A stretch of 50,587 nucleotides of DNA, taken from Allobosea sp. 67-29 (GTDB taxonomy: Bacteria > Pseudomonadota > Alphaproteobacteria > Rhizobiales > Beijerinckiaceae). The stretch lies in assembly GCF_001898115.1 (NCBI RefSeq), contig NZ_MKSQ01000020.1:1-50587 (forward strand), given 5' to 3'. Position numbers and translations under genes: made by a program. The notes under the pieces are model-generated. The model saw only the letters and a list, made by a program, of their open reading frames with translations. It ran no database searches and was not told where the DNA came from. The first letter of the stretch is position 1. The number at the start of each line of letters is the position of its first letter. Shown piece by piece: positions 8,459 to 17,211 of the stretch.

Positions 8459-9100
8459 ATGTCCAATGAAGGTATCTTGGCCCGCCTCGGGCGTGTGATC
8501 GCCGGCGTTGTCAACAATGCGGTCGATGCAGCCGAGGGAGCCAACCCGGTGGCGGTTGCCGAGCAAGCCGTTCGCGAGATCGGGAAAATCTCGGAGGAAG
8601 CCCGTGCGGCACTCGGCGTCGCTGTCGCCGCGGGTCACCGCCTGAAGGCCAAGGCCGATGATCTCGATGCCGAGATCCGCGATCTCGACGATAAGATCAA
8701 GACCGGTCTCGAAAAGCAGCGAGAGGATCTGGCTCGTGCTGCCACAGGTCTGCAGATCGACCTGGAAGCGCAGCGCACCGCGCTCAACAAGGCGATCTCG
8801 GAAAACGCCGCGGAGATTGCCGATGCCGAGGCAACACTACGCAGCATCGCCTCCGCGCGTACCGATGCGATGAAGCGTCTGGAGGACGCCAAGCGCGCCG
8901 AGCGCGCAGCACCCATTGTTGCGACACCGTCGCAGCGCAATGATCAACGTCTCGCTGCGGCTCTCGAAGCCGTGGAGAGGGTCACAGGTGTGCCGACGAA
9001 GCCCGTTCAAGGGGGGGCCGAAGTCGAGGAACTCGGCCGGATGCAACGCGAAGATGCAATCGAGGCGCGCCTCAAGGCCTTTCGTGAGGGTCAACGCTGA
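8459..9100 (+). CDS. PspA/IM30-like coiled-coil protein
   Basis: 213 residues from the ATG at 8459, which has a strong ribosome-binding site (AAAAGGAG). The open frame upstream belongs to a TnpB remnant and is excluded. An N-terminal amphipathic helix (GILARLGRVIAGVVNNAVDAAE) is followed by long heptad-rich helices (about residues 45-150), the PspA/Vipp1 pattern: a peripheral membrane protein that binds stressed inner membrane and oligomerises. It is shorter at the C-terminus than E. coli PspA. Its stop overlaps the start of the YqiJ-like gene by one base (TGATG), so the two are translationally coupled. PspA with YqiJ and a flotillin is a recurrent membrane-maintenance neighbourhood. Confidence 0.78.
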   Translation: MSNEGILARLGRVIAGVVNNAVDAAEGANPVAVAEQAVREIGKISEEARAALGVAVAAGHRLKAKADDLDAEIRDLDDKIKTGLEKQREDLARAATGLQIDLEAQRTALNKAISENAAEIADAEATLRSIASARTDAMKRLEDAKRAERAAPIVATPSQRNDQRLAAALEAVERVTGVPTKPVQGGAEVEELGRMQREDAIEARLKAFREGQR

Positions 9101-9735
9101 TGGGCTCGATTCTCCAGCCGGGCACAGGGCCGTTCTGGTTGGCGTTGATGATCGTCGTCGGGCTGGGCCTGGTCGAGCTGGTGTCAGTCCTGCTCGGAGC
9201 CTCGGCGTCGGGCATTCTCGATGACGGGCTGGGGCACCATGGCCCGGATGGTCATGAGGCGGGCCTGCTGGGCGGCTGGATGTCCTGGCTGAATGCCGGT
9301 GGGGTGCCGATTTTGGTGCTCGCGGTGATCCTGCTTTCAGCCTTCGCGGTTTTCGGCTTCGCTGTTCAATCGCTGGCGACCCGACTGGCCGGGCCATTGC
9401 CGATCACCGCTGCGGTTCCCGCTGCGCTGGTTGCGGCGGTGCCCGTGACCCGATGGCTGAGCCGCGGAATTGCCCGGATCATCCCGCGCGACGAGACGGC
9501 GGCGATCAGCCAGGTCGATTTCATCGGCCTTGTCGGGACGGTCTCAATCGGACCGCTCGACCAGGGGAATCCCGGATCGGTCCGCGTGAAGGACCGGCAC
9601 GACAACATTCATGTGCTGAGGGCGACTGCCGCCCCCGGTCATGTTATCGAGACCGGCAGGCTCGTCGTCATTGTCGACGGCTCTGACGGCCTCTTCCAAG
9701 CGATTCCCGCGCCACCGGGACTTCAGCAAGGCTAA
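9100..9735 (+). CDS. YqiJ-like membrane protein with OB-fold domain
   Basis: 211 residues. Three hydrophobic segments (about 12-34, 67-88, 99-119) are followed by a beta-rich C-terminal domain (about 140-205; QVDFIGLVGTVSIG, SVRVKD, GRLVVIVDG) that fits the OB_YqiJ/NfeD-like fold. In E. coli yqiJ precedes the flotillin gene yqiK, and NfeD-type OB proteins are the usual flotillin/stomatin partners. Here it overlaps the PspA-like gene and lies 19 bp before the flotillin gene. It probably scaffolds or regulates the flotillin at the inner membrane. Confidence 0.8.
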   Translation: MGSILQPGTGPFWLALMIVVGLGLVELVSVLLGASASGILDDGLGHHGPDGHEAGLLGGWMSWLNAGGVPILVLAVILLSAFAVFGFAVQSLATRLAGPLPITAAVPAALVAAVPVTRWLSRGIARIIPRDETAAISQVDFIGLVGTVSIGPLDQGNPGSVRVKDRHDNIHVLRATAAPGHVIETGRLVVIVDGSDGLFQAIPAPPGLQQG

Positions 9736-9754
9736 CGCCGACAGGGGGCTGATC

Positions 9755-11452
9755 ATGGATTTCTTCTCACTGGGTATCATCGCGGCTGTCATCGTCGCGG
9801 CCATCGTCGTCATCGGCGTCATCATGACGTCGCTCTACACCCGAGCGACGCGGGACAAGGCCTATGTCCGAACCGGTTTGGGCGGAAAGAAAGTCGTCCT
9901 CGACGGCGGCTCCGTCATCCTTCCGATCTTTCACTCCTACTCTTGGGTTTCGCTCAGCACGCTGCGCCTCGAGGTCAAGCGTGCCGAGAACGAGTCCCTG
10001 ATCACCAAAGACCGCATGCGGGCCGACATCACTGCCGAGTTCTATGTCCGCGTGAAGCCTGATGCCGACAACATCGCGCTGGCAGCGCAGACGCTCGGTG
10101 ACCGAACCAACGACGCCGATGCTCTCAAGGCATTGGTCGAGGCGAAGTTCGTCGATGGCCTGCGTTCAGTTGCTGCGACGATGTCGCTGCGCGATCTGCA
10201 GGAGCAGCGTGCCGAATTCGTAAAGTCGGTTCAGGCGGCGGTAGCGCATGATCTGCAGTCGAACGGCCTCGAGCTGGAGTCGGTCTCGCTCACGCGCCTC
10301 GATCAGACCGACATCAAGCATTTCAATCCAAACAACAGCTTTGACGCCGAGGGTCTGACAGCGCTGACGAAGATTACCGAGGAGCGCAAGCGCGAACGTA
10401 ATCAGATCGTCCGCGACAACGAGGTCGAGATCGCAACCAAGGATCGCGAAGCTTCGCTGCGTCGCCTCACCATCGAGCGAGAGCAGCGTGATGCAGAACT
10501 GTCCCAAGAACGGGACATTGCCAACAAGACGGCGGAAACTCGCGCCGAGGCCGCCAAGGCCGAGCAACTCGCGCGGCTCTCCGAGGAGACGGCTCGTCTC
10601 GAGACCGAGCGCGGCATCGCCGAACGCGATGCCGAGGCGCGGCAGGCTCGTGAGTCCGCGCGCATCGCGGCCGAACGCGGCATCGCCGAGCGAGAGGCCG
10701 AAGCGCGGAAGATCACCGAAACCGCCCGCATCGAAGCCGCAATCACCGTCGCTCAGAAGACCGAGGAAGAGGCCGCGGCCCGCGCCAAAGCCGACGCCGC
10801 CAAGGCGAACGCCATCACCGCGGAGGAACAGGTGACCACGGCTCGGGAGGTCGAGATTGCCGAACGCGCCAAGCGCATCGCCGTGATTGCGGCCCGCCAG
10901 GAAGCTGAACAGCAGGCCACGGCTGTCACCGTCAAGGCGGAGGCAGAACGTCAGGCAGCCGAAGACCTCGCGGCCGCGACAAAAATTCAGGCCGAGGCGG
11001 AGGCCGAGGCCGCGAAGGTTCGCGCCGTCGGCGTCATCGAGCTCGGCGAGGCGCAGGCTCGCGCCGAGCGAGCCAAGAACGAAGCACGAAACGCGCTTTC
11101 CACGAGCATCATTGAATACGAACTGGGGAAGGCTCGCGTCGATATTCTGCCGCAGGCACTGGCGGAGGCGATGAAGCCGATCGAGAAGATCTCCGACATC
11201 CGCATCTTCAGCACGGGCGGTATGCCGGGTTTCAACGGGGGCGCCGGCGAGGCCAACGGAAATCCGCTCGACGACCTGTCCGGGCAGCTGCTGAAGTTCA
11301 CCGCCCAGAAGCCGATCCTCGACGAAATTCTGAGTCAGGCCGGCTTTACGGGCGCAGATCCAACGCAGGCGCTCCTGGGAGCTTCCCTGCATTCAGTCTC
11401 GAAGAGCGCTGCCAAGCCAAACGCCCCGGAACCGGCTTCGGACCAGAACTAG
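9755..11452 (+). CDS. Flotillin family protein, YqiK-like
   Basis: 565 residues from ATG 9755 (MDFFSLGIIAAVIV...), which puts a single N-terminal TM helix (about 5-28) at the start; the frame is open further upstream but lies in the YqiJ-like gene. An SPFH/band-7 domain (about 30-215; YVRTGLGGKKVVLDGGSVI) is followed by a very long charged coiled coil (about 220-470) with repeated EAEARQ/ERGIAERDAEAR units, and a flotillin tail ending with Gly/Asn/Pro. Flotillins assemble into large rings marking ordered membrane domains. The internal repeat (GIAERDAEARQARESARIA followed by GIAEREAEARKITETARIE) shows recent duplication in the coiled coil. It is the last gene of the operon. Confidence 0.9.
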   Translation: MDFFSLGIIAAVIVAAIVVIGVIMTSLYTRATRDKAYVRTGLGGKKVVLDGGSVILPIFHSYSWVSLSTLRLEVKRAENESLITKDRMRADITAEFYVRVKPDADNIALAAQTLGDRTNDADALKALVEAKFVDGLRSVAATMSLRDLQEQRAEFVKSVQAAVAHDLQSNGLELESVSLTRLDQTDIKHFNPNNSFDAEGLTALTKITEERKRERNQIVRDNEVEIATKDREASLRRLTIEREQRDAELSQERDIANKTAETRAEAAKAEQLARLSEETARLETERGIAERDAEARQARESARIAAERGIAEREAEARKITETARIEAAITVAQKTEEEAAARAKADAAKANAITAEEQVTTAREVEIAERAKRIAVIAARQEAEQQATAVTVKAEAERQAAEDLAAATKIQAEAEAEAAKVRAVGVIELGEAQARAERAKNEARNALSTSIIEYELGKARVDILPQALAEAMKPIEKISDIRIFSTGGMPGFNGGAGEANGNPLDDLSGQLLKFTAQKPILDEILSQAGFTGADPTQALLGASLHSVSKSAAKPNAPEPASDQN

Positions 11453-11881
11453 CTAGGGTTGCAAGCAGCGCTCGCTAGGTCGCCAATAAACCTGGCGGCC
11501 TGGATACACCCGATAATGCTTTCGAAACCCACTGCGGCCAGAATCAGAACGCCAAAACTATTGCGTCGGCATAAGCGCCGGCTCGCGAAACACTCGTCGA
11601 GCCGGCGCGTTCGATCTCGACGGGCTACGTTTGCCGCCACTTTCCACTATGCGAAGAACGGTCCGGGCGTAGCTCCGTGGCTGGATGTGGAGCCAATCCT
11701 GTCTTCAGGCCGGCTGGTTGCACGCACCTGACGATCAATTACAGGTTAGTGCCCGTGATCGATCCAGGCTTCCGTGTCGGCAGCGTAAGAGATTCAGGCC
11801 GCGCTGCGCCAATTGCGGACATCGCCTCGACGCCAGAAACCGGACATTCAGAAGGGGGCAAGCGGTTCTGGCGAGCGGCGT
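11453..11881. other. Spacer between convergent operons, no gene seen
   Basis: About 430 bp between the 3' ends of the flotillin gene and the VIT gene. Short frames have no recognisable similarity. The only structure noticed is a pair of GCGGACAT/CCGGACATT motifs at 11815-11848, the same kind as in three other spacers. Confidence 0.5.
11813..11848 (+). repeat. Dispersed GGACATT motif pair, copy 3
   Basis: TTGCGGACAT (11813-11822) and ACCGGACATT (11839-11848) lie about 26 bp apart, the same pairing and spacing as at 3156-3190. It is located in a convergent spacer. Confidence 0.45.
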
Positions 11882-12577
11882 TCAGATCGCCTCCCCGATA
11901 AGCGCACCGACCGCGGCCGTCAGGCCCATCGCAAAAGCTCCCCAGAAGGCGACGCGGATGGTGGGTTGCAGAATGGCGGCGCCACCGGCCCTGGCTCCAA
12001 GGGTTCCAAGCACCGCCAGAGAGATCAGCGACATGCCCGACACGATGGCGACGAGATGGCTGGCGGGGGCGAGCGTCGCAGTGATGATCGGAAGGGCGGC
12101 GCCGGCCGCGAAGGTCGCAGCCGAAGTCAGTGCAGCCTGGACCGGTCGCGCGGCTGTGACGTCCGTGATCCCGAGCTCTTCGCGAGCATGCGTGCCGAGC
12201 GCATCCTTCGCCATGAGCTGCTCGGCGACCTGCCGCGCCAGCGCGGGCTCGACACCGCGTTCGACATAGATCTGGGCGAGTTCCTGGAGCTCGAACTCCG
12301 GCTGGACGGCCAACTCCTGCCGCTCGCGCGCGAGATCGGCCTTCTCGGTGTCCGATTGGGAACTGACCGAGACATATTCCCCTGCCGCCATCGACATCGC
12401 TCCGGCGACGAGCCCGGCCACGCCCGCAACCATCACCTCGCTCGATGAACTCGCGGCGGACGCCACACCGACCATCAAGCTGGCTGTGGAGATAATGCCG
12501 TCATTCGCGCCCAGAACGGCCGCCCGCAACCAGCCGATCCTGGCAACGAGATGGTTCTCACTGTGGAGGCGGCTCAT
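11882..12577 (-). CDS. VIT1/CCC1-family Fe2+/Mn2+ transporter
   Basis: 231 residues with five hydrophobic helices. Family motifs are GANDGIISTASLMVGVA (about 23-39) and AMSMAAGEYVSVSSQ (about 60-74), followed by the charged metal-binding segment (DTEKADLARERQEL) between TM2 and TM3. VIT/CCC1 proteins move ferrous iron or manganese out of the cytosol, usually as H+ antiporters. The start overlaps the stop of the upstream P-type ATPase (ATGA), so the two are one operon. An Irr-type box in front of that operon suggests iron control: derepression when iron is plentiful, similar to Irr control of the VIT-domain protein MbfA in Agrobacterium. Confidence 0.88.
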   Translation of the reverse strand: MSRLHSENHLVARIGWLRAAVLGANDGIISTASLMVGVASAASSSSEVMVAGVAGLVAGAMSMAAGEYVSVSSQSDTEKADLARERQELAVQPEFELQELAQIYVERGVEPALARQVAEQLMAKDALGTHAREELGITDVTAARPVQAALTSAATFAAGAALPIITATLAPASHLVAIVSGMSLISLAVLGTLGARAGGAAILQPTIRVAFWGAFAMGLTAAVGALIGEAI

Positions 12578-14595
12578 TCCCGATCTTCCTTTTCACGCCT
12601 GGGCAGCCGCATCCTGTCGGCGGCCGGCAGGAGCCGCGCCGAGTTTGATATAAAAATCAGCTCCGACGAAACATGGATGAAGGCGGCCAGGAGCGGATTC
12701 AGGAAACCAAAAGCGGCCAGCGCGATGCCGAGCGCGTCGACCGAGATCGTACCGGAAAAGTTCTGCCAGATCACATGGCGCGTGCGCCGCGCGATCCGGA
12801 CCGTCTCGACCAGGCGCTCGAGGTCGTTGGCGAGCAGCACGATGTCCGCGCTCTCCTTGGCGACATCGGTGCCCGATCCCATCGCGATGCCGACGCTGGC
12901 GGCCGTTAGCGCGGGCGCATCGTTGATGCCGTCGCCCAGCATGGCGACCTTGGCGCCGGAGGCGACCAGCGCTCGTACGCGTTCCAGCTTCTGCTCGGGC
13001 AGCATGCCGGCCTCGACCGCATCGATGCCCAGGCTGGCGCCGACGCTGTTGGCGACCTTGGCATTGTCTCCGGTGAGCAGGAGCGTCCGGATCCGCATCG
13101 CGTGCAGGGCGCGGATGGCAGCGGCAGCCTCCGGGCGCACCTCGTCGGCGACGGCGAAGGAACCGGCATAGCGCCCGTTTATCGCGACACAGATCTCGGA
13201 GGAAACGGCATCGGCGCTGCGATCGGCGGGCGCCTCGACCCCATCGGCCTGCAGAAGCTTGACGCTGCCGATCAGGATGCGGTCGTCGCCCAGCCGGGCG
13301 GAGACGCCGCGCCCGAGCCTGTAGTCGAAGCTGTCGGGCTCCGGCACCGCGATCCCGCGGGTGCGTGCCTCCGCGACGACCGCCTTGGCGAGCGGATGCT
13401 CCGAGCGCAGCTCGGCCGCGGCCGCAAGCCGCAGGAGCTCCGCCTTCGCGTGGCCGGCGGCCGGATGGATCGCCAGGACCCGGGGTTCGCCGAAGGTCAG
13501 CGTCCCGGTCTTGTCGAGCACGATCGTGTCGATCCGGCCGAGCGTCTCCAGATGCTTTCCGCCCTTTACGATGGCACCATTGCGCGCCGCGCGCCCAATG
13601 CCCCCCAGCACCGCCAGAGGCGTGCCGGCCGCCACGCCGCAGGCGCCGGCGACGATGATCACCGAGATCGTGTCGCGGATGTCTCCGGTGAGCAGGTAGG
13701 TGAGGATCGCCGCGGCGAAGGAGAAGTAGACGAGATAACCGGCGAGCTGGTCGGCGAGGCGCTGGACCGGAGCGCGGGATTGCTCGGCGTTCTCGATCGC
13801 GTCGATGATGCGCCCGAAGCTGGTGTCGCGCCCGATGCGATCGACCTGGATGTCGAGCGCGCCGGACTGGTTGATCGAGCCGGCGAAGACGACATCGCCC
13901 TCGCGGCACTTGACCGGCATCGACTCGCCGGTGATGCGCGCCTGATCGACATAGGATGCACCCGCCATCACGACCCCATCGACGGGAATGTTCTCGCCGG
14001 GCGCGACGAGGATCCGATCGCCGATGCCGATCGTTTCGATCGGGACGACCGAAATCACGCCGTCGCGGCGAACGGTCGCGCGATGCGGCATCACGTCGAT
14101 GAGGTCCGTGATCGCAGCCCGGCCACGATCGACCGTCAAATGCTCCAGCTCCTCGGCGACGAGCACGAAGAAGGTGACGACCAGCGCGGTGAAGAACTCC
14201 GAGATCGCGGCTGCAGCCACGATGGCGATCGCCATGGACAATTCCATGGTCATCCGCCGCTCTTTGACGTTGTCGAGTGCCTCGCGGAAGATCGGCCAGG
14301 CTCCGAACAGCAGACCCGCTATCCCGACGATGTCCCAGCCGGCGACAGGGCGGACGAGTTGGAACCAGACCAGCGCCGCCGAGACCGCGACGGCCACGAT
14401 GCGCAGGACCTCGATGGTTTCGATGTCATGACCGTAGAGGGTCAGCGCGCGCGGCACGCGATCTCCGAGCCAACCCGGCAGGTGTCCGGCGCGTTCCGCA
14501 GGCCGCGCCGGACAGGTGCGGTCGAACGGGCGGAAGCAGGTGCAGGGCTGCGAGTTGGCAGGACAGAGCGGCGCAGGCCCGGTTGCGGTCATCAT
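12574..14595 (-). CDS. P1B-type metal-transporting ATPase with atypical ACG membrane motif
   Basis: 673 residues. A Cys-containing N-terminus (C11, C18, C20, C28) precedes the first helix. Catalytic parts are complete: TGES 222-225, phosphorylated D361 in DKTGTLT, the HP motif SEHPLA (398-403) and GDGINDA (554-560). In TM6, where P1B pumps carry CPC or SPC, this one has ACG (318-320, in AGACGVAAGTP), and the last helix has HVSSELIFISNSARL instead of HEGGT. It therefore falls outside the standard Cu, Zn and Co classes by motif, though I recall similar ATPases with ACG in other Hyphomicrobiales. It is in an operon with a VIT/CCC1 transporter and preceded by an Irr-type box, so Fe2+ or Mn2+ export is the best inference; the metal is not proven. 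No classic HMA domain is visible. Confidence 0.88.
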   Translation of the reverse strand: MMTATGPAPLCPANSQPCTCFRPFDRTCPARPAERAGHLPGWLGDRVPRALTLYGHDIETIEVLRIVAVAVSAALVWFQLVRPVAGWDIVGIAGLLFGAWPIFREALDNVKERRMTMELSMAIAIVAAAAISEFFTALVVTFFVLVAEELEHLTVDRGRAAITDLIDVMPHRATVRRDGVISVVPIETIGIGDRILVAPGENIPVDGVVMAGASYVDQARITGESMPVKCREGDVVFAGSINQSGALDIQVDRIGRDTSFGRIIDAIENAEQSRAPVQRLADQLAGYLVYFSFAAAILTYLLTGDIRDTISVIIVAGACGVAAGTPLAVLGGIGRAARNGAIVKGGKHLETLGRIDTIVLDKTGTLTFGEPRVLAIHPAAGHAKAELLRLAAAAELRSEHPLAKAVVAEARTRGIAVPEPDSFDYRLGRGVSARLGDDRILIGSVKLLQADGVEAPADRSADAVSSEICVAINGRYAGSFAVADEVRPEAAAAIRALHAMRIRTLLLTGDNAKVANSVGASLGIDAVEAGMLPEQKLERVRALVASGAKVAMLGDGINDAPALTAASVGIAMGSGTDVAKESADIVLLANDLERLVETVRIARRTRHVIWQNFSGTISVDALGIALAAFGFLNPLLAAFIHVSSELIFISNSARLLPAADRMRLPRREKEDRE

Positions 14596-14645
14596 GGCGG
14601 GACTAGTCCGATCAAGCGGATGCTGGAGGTGTCCGCGATAACTAG

Positions 14646-14662
14646 TTTAGAAGTATTCTAAT
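14646..14662. promoter_or_regulatory. Irr-type iron control element (ICE box)
   Basis: TTTAGAA-gta-TTCTAAT fits the rhizobial Irr/ICE consensus TTTRGAA-N3-TTCYAAA at 13 of 14 arm positions (last base differs). It lies 51 bp upstream of the ATPase start codon in an AT-rich patch, a normal place for an operator overlapping the promoter. Irr is the heme-responsive Fur-family regulator of Hyphomicrobiales, repressing iron-consuming and storage functions when iron is low. Regulation is predicted, not shown. Confidence 0.7.
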
Positions 14663-14767
14663 TACAAGATAAGCATGGGGCGGCCGCAGCCTTTGTTTGC
14701 GACAGTTGCCTGAAGCGACGGCGGAGCGAACGGCCCTTGCGACCCGGTTCTCGACGCTATGAGGCGG

Positions 14768-16186
14768 CTAGGACCTCATGGCGAACAGCTCCTGATGGAA
14801 ACGCTCCATCACGGGCAATCCCGCGGCGGCGAAATCCTCGCGCAGCGCCTCCCCGAAGCCTGACGGGCCGCAGAACCAGATGCTGGCGTCGCGCCATTCC
14901 GGGACGGCCGCGCGAATGCGATCCCCGGTCAGGCGGCCATCCCGGGAATCGATGAGGATATGCAGGCGAATTTGCGCGGCCTCGGCATCCGCCTTGAGCT
15001 TGGCGAGCGCGGTCTCGTCGACATCGGTGGTCGTATGAAACAGGTTCACCGCCGGGGGAGACTGGTCCGGCTGCGCGCGCCTTTCCTGCGCGACGGACTT
15101 CATCCTGGCGATGAACGGGGTGATGCCAATGCCGCCGCCGATCCAGATCTGGTGAGGCTGATCGTCGTCGAAGTCGAAGCAGCCATAGGGACCTTCCACC
15201 TTCACGTTCTGGCCGACGCGCAGTTTCTCCCGCAGCCGGCCGGTGTGGTCTCCGAGCTCCTTGGCGATGAAGGTGATCCGGCGGTCGTTCTCGTGCCATG
15301 CCGAAGCGATGGTGTAGGGATGCGCGCCTTCGCGGGCATCGGAGGTCGCGAAGGCGAATTGCCCCGGCCTGTGACCCAGCCAGCCTTGGGGTACGTCGAT
15401 CTCGGCTTCGAGGACGCGCACGCCCGGATAGTACTGCAGCGAGGCGATCCTGCCCTCGACCTGCCGGCTGGCGCCGACGCGGCGCAGCAGCACGATGACG
15501 GCCGCATAGGTGCCCGAGGCCAGGAGCAGCGCCATCACCATGCCGACCGGCGTCGTCCAATAATCGAAATCGGTCAGGACGACAGCGTGGAACGCCAGAA
15601 CCAGATAGGTCACCGCCAACAGACGGTGCGTCTTGTAGAACAGGCGGTAGGGGAAGTGCCGGATGAGCGCCAACGCGATCAGGAGAACCGACGCGTAGAA
15701 CGCCCATTCGCCGATCCCCTCTGCCGTGCCGCGCAGGCTCGCGAAGGCCTGCTGAATCGGATTGTCCAGAAGCGGTCGCGCTCCCCGCGCGGGCCGCGCC
15801 AGCAAGCCCCAACCCACCGCCCATTTCGGCCCCTGGCTCCAGAGCCAGTGGATCACGGAGACGACCAGTGCGGCGATACCCAGCCACTTGTGCAGGCGGT
15901 ACATCTTGTCCAGCCCACCCAGCCAGCGCTCCGGCCAGCGCGGCCGCAGCGCCAGGATCATGGCGACGCTCATCGCCGTCATGGCCACGACGCCGCTGTA
16001 CTGGACCATGGCGTCGCGCAGGGCGAAGAAACTGGCCGGCTGGAGCGCCGTCGGCTCTGCGGCCAGCCACAGAAGGCTCGATAGCAGGAGCAGGCCCCAG
16101 AATGCGTGCTTGATGTTGCGCATCGCCTTCGAAATTCTCCCCGGAGGGACGAGGATTAAGCTGTGCGGACGGGAAGAGTGCGTCAT
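14768..16186 (-). CDS. Ferric-reductase-like flavocytochrome (bis-heme TM domain plus FAD/NAD(P) reductase domain)
   Basis: 472 residues. The N-terminal half has six hydrophobic helices with paired histidines H99/H113 (in RLHKWLGI...VIHW) and H187/H200 (in THRLLAV...FHAV), the bis-heme pattern of the ferric reductase/NOX family. The C-terminal half (about 240-472) is a ferredoxin-reductase module: HPYTIAS (289-295) for FAD and GGGIGITPF (350-358) for the pyridine nucleotide, with CGPSGF near the end. It passes electrons from NAD(P)H across the membrane to an external acceptor, probably Fe(III) or a flavin-bearing protein. The start at 16186 is chosen for its ATGA overlap with apbE; a Met at residue 22 is an alternative. 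Last gene of the minus-strand redox operon. Confidence 0.85.
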   Translation of the reverse strand: MTHSSRPHSLILVPPGRISKAMRNIKHAFWGLLLLSSLLWLAAEPTALQPASFFALRDAMVQYSGVVAMTAMSVAMILALRPRWPERWLGGLDKMYRLHKWLGIAALVVSVIHWLWSQGPKWAVGWGLLARPARGARPLLDNPIQQAFASLRGTAEGIGEWAFYASVLLIALALIRHFPYRLFYKTHRLLAVTYLVLAFHAVVLTDFDYWTTPVGMVMALLLASGTYAAVIVLLRRVGASRQVEGRIASLQYYPGVRVLEAEIDVPQGWLGHRPGQFAFATSDAREGAHPYTIASAWHENDRRITFIAKELGDHTGRLREKLRVGQNVKVEGPYGCFDFDDDQPHQIWIGGGIGITPFIARMKSVAQERRAQPDQSPPAVNLFHTTTDVDETALAKLKADAEAAQIRLHILIDSRDGRLTGDRIRAAVPEWRDASIWFCGPSGFGEALREDFAAAGLPVMERFHQELFAMRS

Positions 16187-17211
16187 TGACGGAGCTCAAG
16201 CCCTGATGCTGCTGCGCCGTCGCCCGGCCCCGCCATGCGGGCAGGCAGCAAGGGGGCGCTCCGAAAGGTTGGGCCGACAGGAATCTCCGTGAGCATCCCG
16301 CCGGCGCGGCGGATGAACAAGGCGTCGAAACCGTGCCTTTGCGCGAGCGCTTCGCCCTGTGCCGGTCCGAGGACCATGAGCGCCGTCGCCCAGGCATCGG
16401 CATCCATACAGCTGTCAGCGACGACCGAGACGGAGGCGATCCCGTTGTCGACAGGGCCGCCGCGCGCACGGTCCATGGTGTGCGATAGTCGCCGTCCATT
16501 GAGATCGATCCAGTGGCGGTAGTCGCCCGAGGTGGCGACGGCGGCATCCCGCAGCTCGACCGTGCCCATGGCGCTGCGCAGCGCGTAATCCGGTCGCTCG
16601 ACGGCCACCAGCCAGGGCGTCCCGTCAGCCTTGATGCCCCTTGCCTTCAGCTCCCCGTCGAGGCCGACCAGCGCGTCGGCAATTCCGAAGGACTCGACCG
16701 TCCGCATCATCTCGTCCACGGCACAGCCTTTGGCGATGGCCGAGAGGTCGAGGGCGGATCGGGCGTGCCGGCGCGCCCGCCCTTCCGTCCGGTCGAGCTC
16801 CACGATCGCGTGCGCCGGCGGCAGGACCTCTCCGAGAGCAGCCCTGATCGCTTCCGGGTCGAGCGCACCACGGGCCGCTCCGAAGCCCCAGGCATGGACC
16901 AGGCTACCCAGGCCGATGTCGAAGGCGCCGTCCGAAGCCCGTCCGATCTCCAGCCCCCGGGCCAGGACCCGCATGAGTTCGGGCGGCAGCGCGACCCAAG
17001 TGCCGGGCGGCGCCACGTTGAAGCGCATCAGGTCGCTGTCCGGCTTCCAGCTCGACATCTGGCGGTCGACGCGGTCGACGGTTCGTGCCAGCGCCGCCTC
17101 CAGCGCGGTGATATCGGTCGACGGGCGAGCATAGAGCAGCGCCGACCACCGCGTCCCCATGGTCGCGCCGCTCAGGGCATGGCGCAGAAGATCAGTAGAC
17201 ATCTTCGGCAT
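16183..17211 (-). CDS. apbE: FAD:protein FMN transferase (ApbE family)
   Basis: 342 residues with the ApbE signature blocks: MGTRW (18-22), MSSWKPDSD (52-60), DLSAIAKGCAVD (155-166), GLDGELKARG (183-192), SHTMD (243-247) and DSCMDADAWATALMVLG (266-282). ApbE covalently attaches FMN to Thr/Ser of target flavoproteins and needs Mg2+. No signal peptide or lipobox is visible at the N-terminus, although many ApbE proteins are exported lipoproteins, so this copy may act on the cytoplasmic side or use another start. It overlaps the upstream reductase gene by 20 bp and the downstream flavocytochrome by 4 bp, so it very likely matures a member of this cluster. Confidence 0.9.
   Translation of the reverse strand: MPKMSTDLLRHALSGATMGTRWSALLYARPSTDITALEAALARTVDRVDRQMSSWKPDSDLMRFNVAPPGTWVALPPELMRVLARGLEIGRASDGAFDIGLGSLVHAWGFGAARGALDPEAIRAALGEVLPPAHAIVELDRTEGRARRHARSALDLSAIAKGCAVDEMMRTVESFGIADALVGLDGELKARGIKADGTPWLVAVERPDYALRSAMGTVELRDAAVATSGDYRHWIDLNGRRLSHTMDRARGGPVDNGIASVSVVADSCMDADAWATALMVLGPAQGEALAQRHGFDALFIRRAGGMLTEIPVGPTFRSAPLLPARMAGPGDGAAASGLELRQ

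Noticed and set aside
7994..9100. A single 368-aa protein covering the TnpB-like and PspA-like parts
   Set aside because: The N-terminal part matches TnpB and stops resembling it before the zinc finger; a strong ribosome site precedes the ATG of the PspA part at 8459.
10166..11392. 408-codon frame antisense to the flotillin gene
   Set aside because: Leu/Gly-rich mirror of the Ala/Glu coiled coil; typical antisense artefact.
11655..11730. Possible tRNA-like fragment
   Set aside because: A few bases resemble a D-arm, but no acceptor stem, anticodon arm or T-arm can be built.
14757..16547. 596-codon minus-strand frame overlapping the flavocytochrome
   Set aside because: It is a GC-driven shadow; the correct frame has heme His, FAD and NAD(P) motifs.
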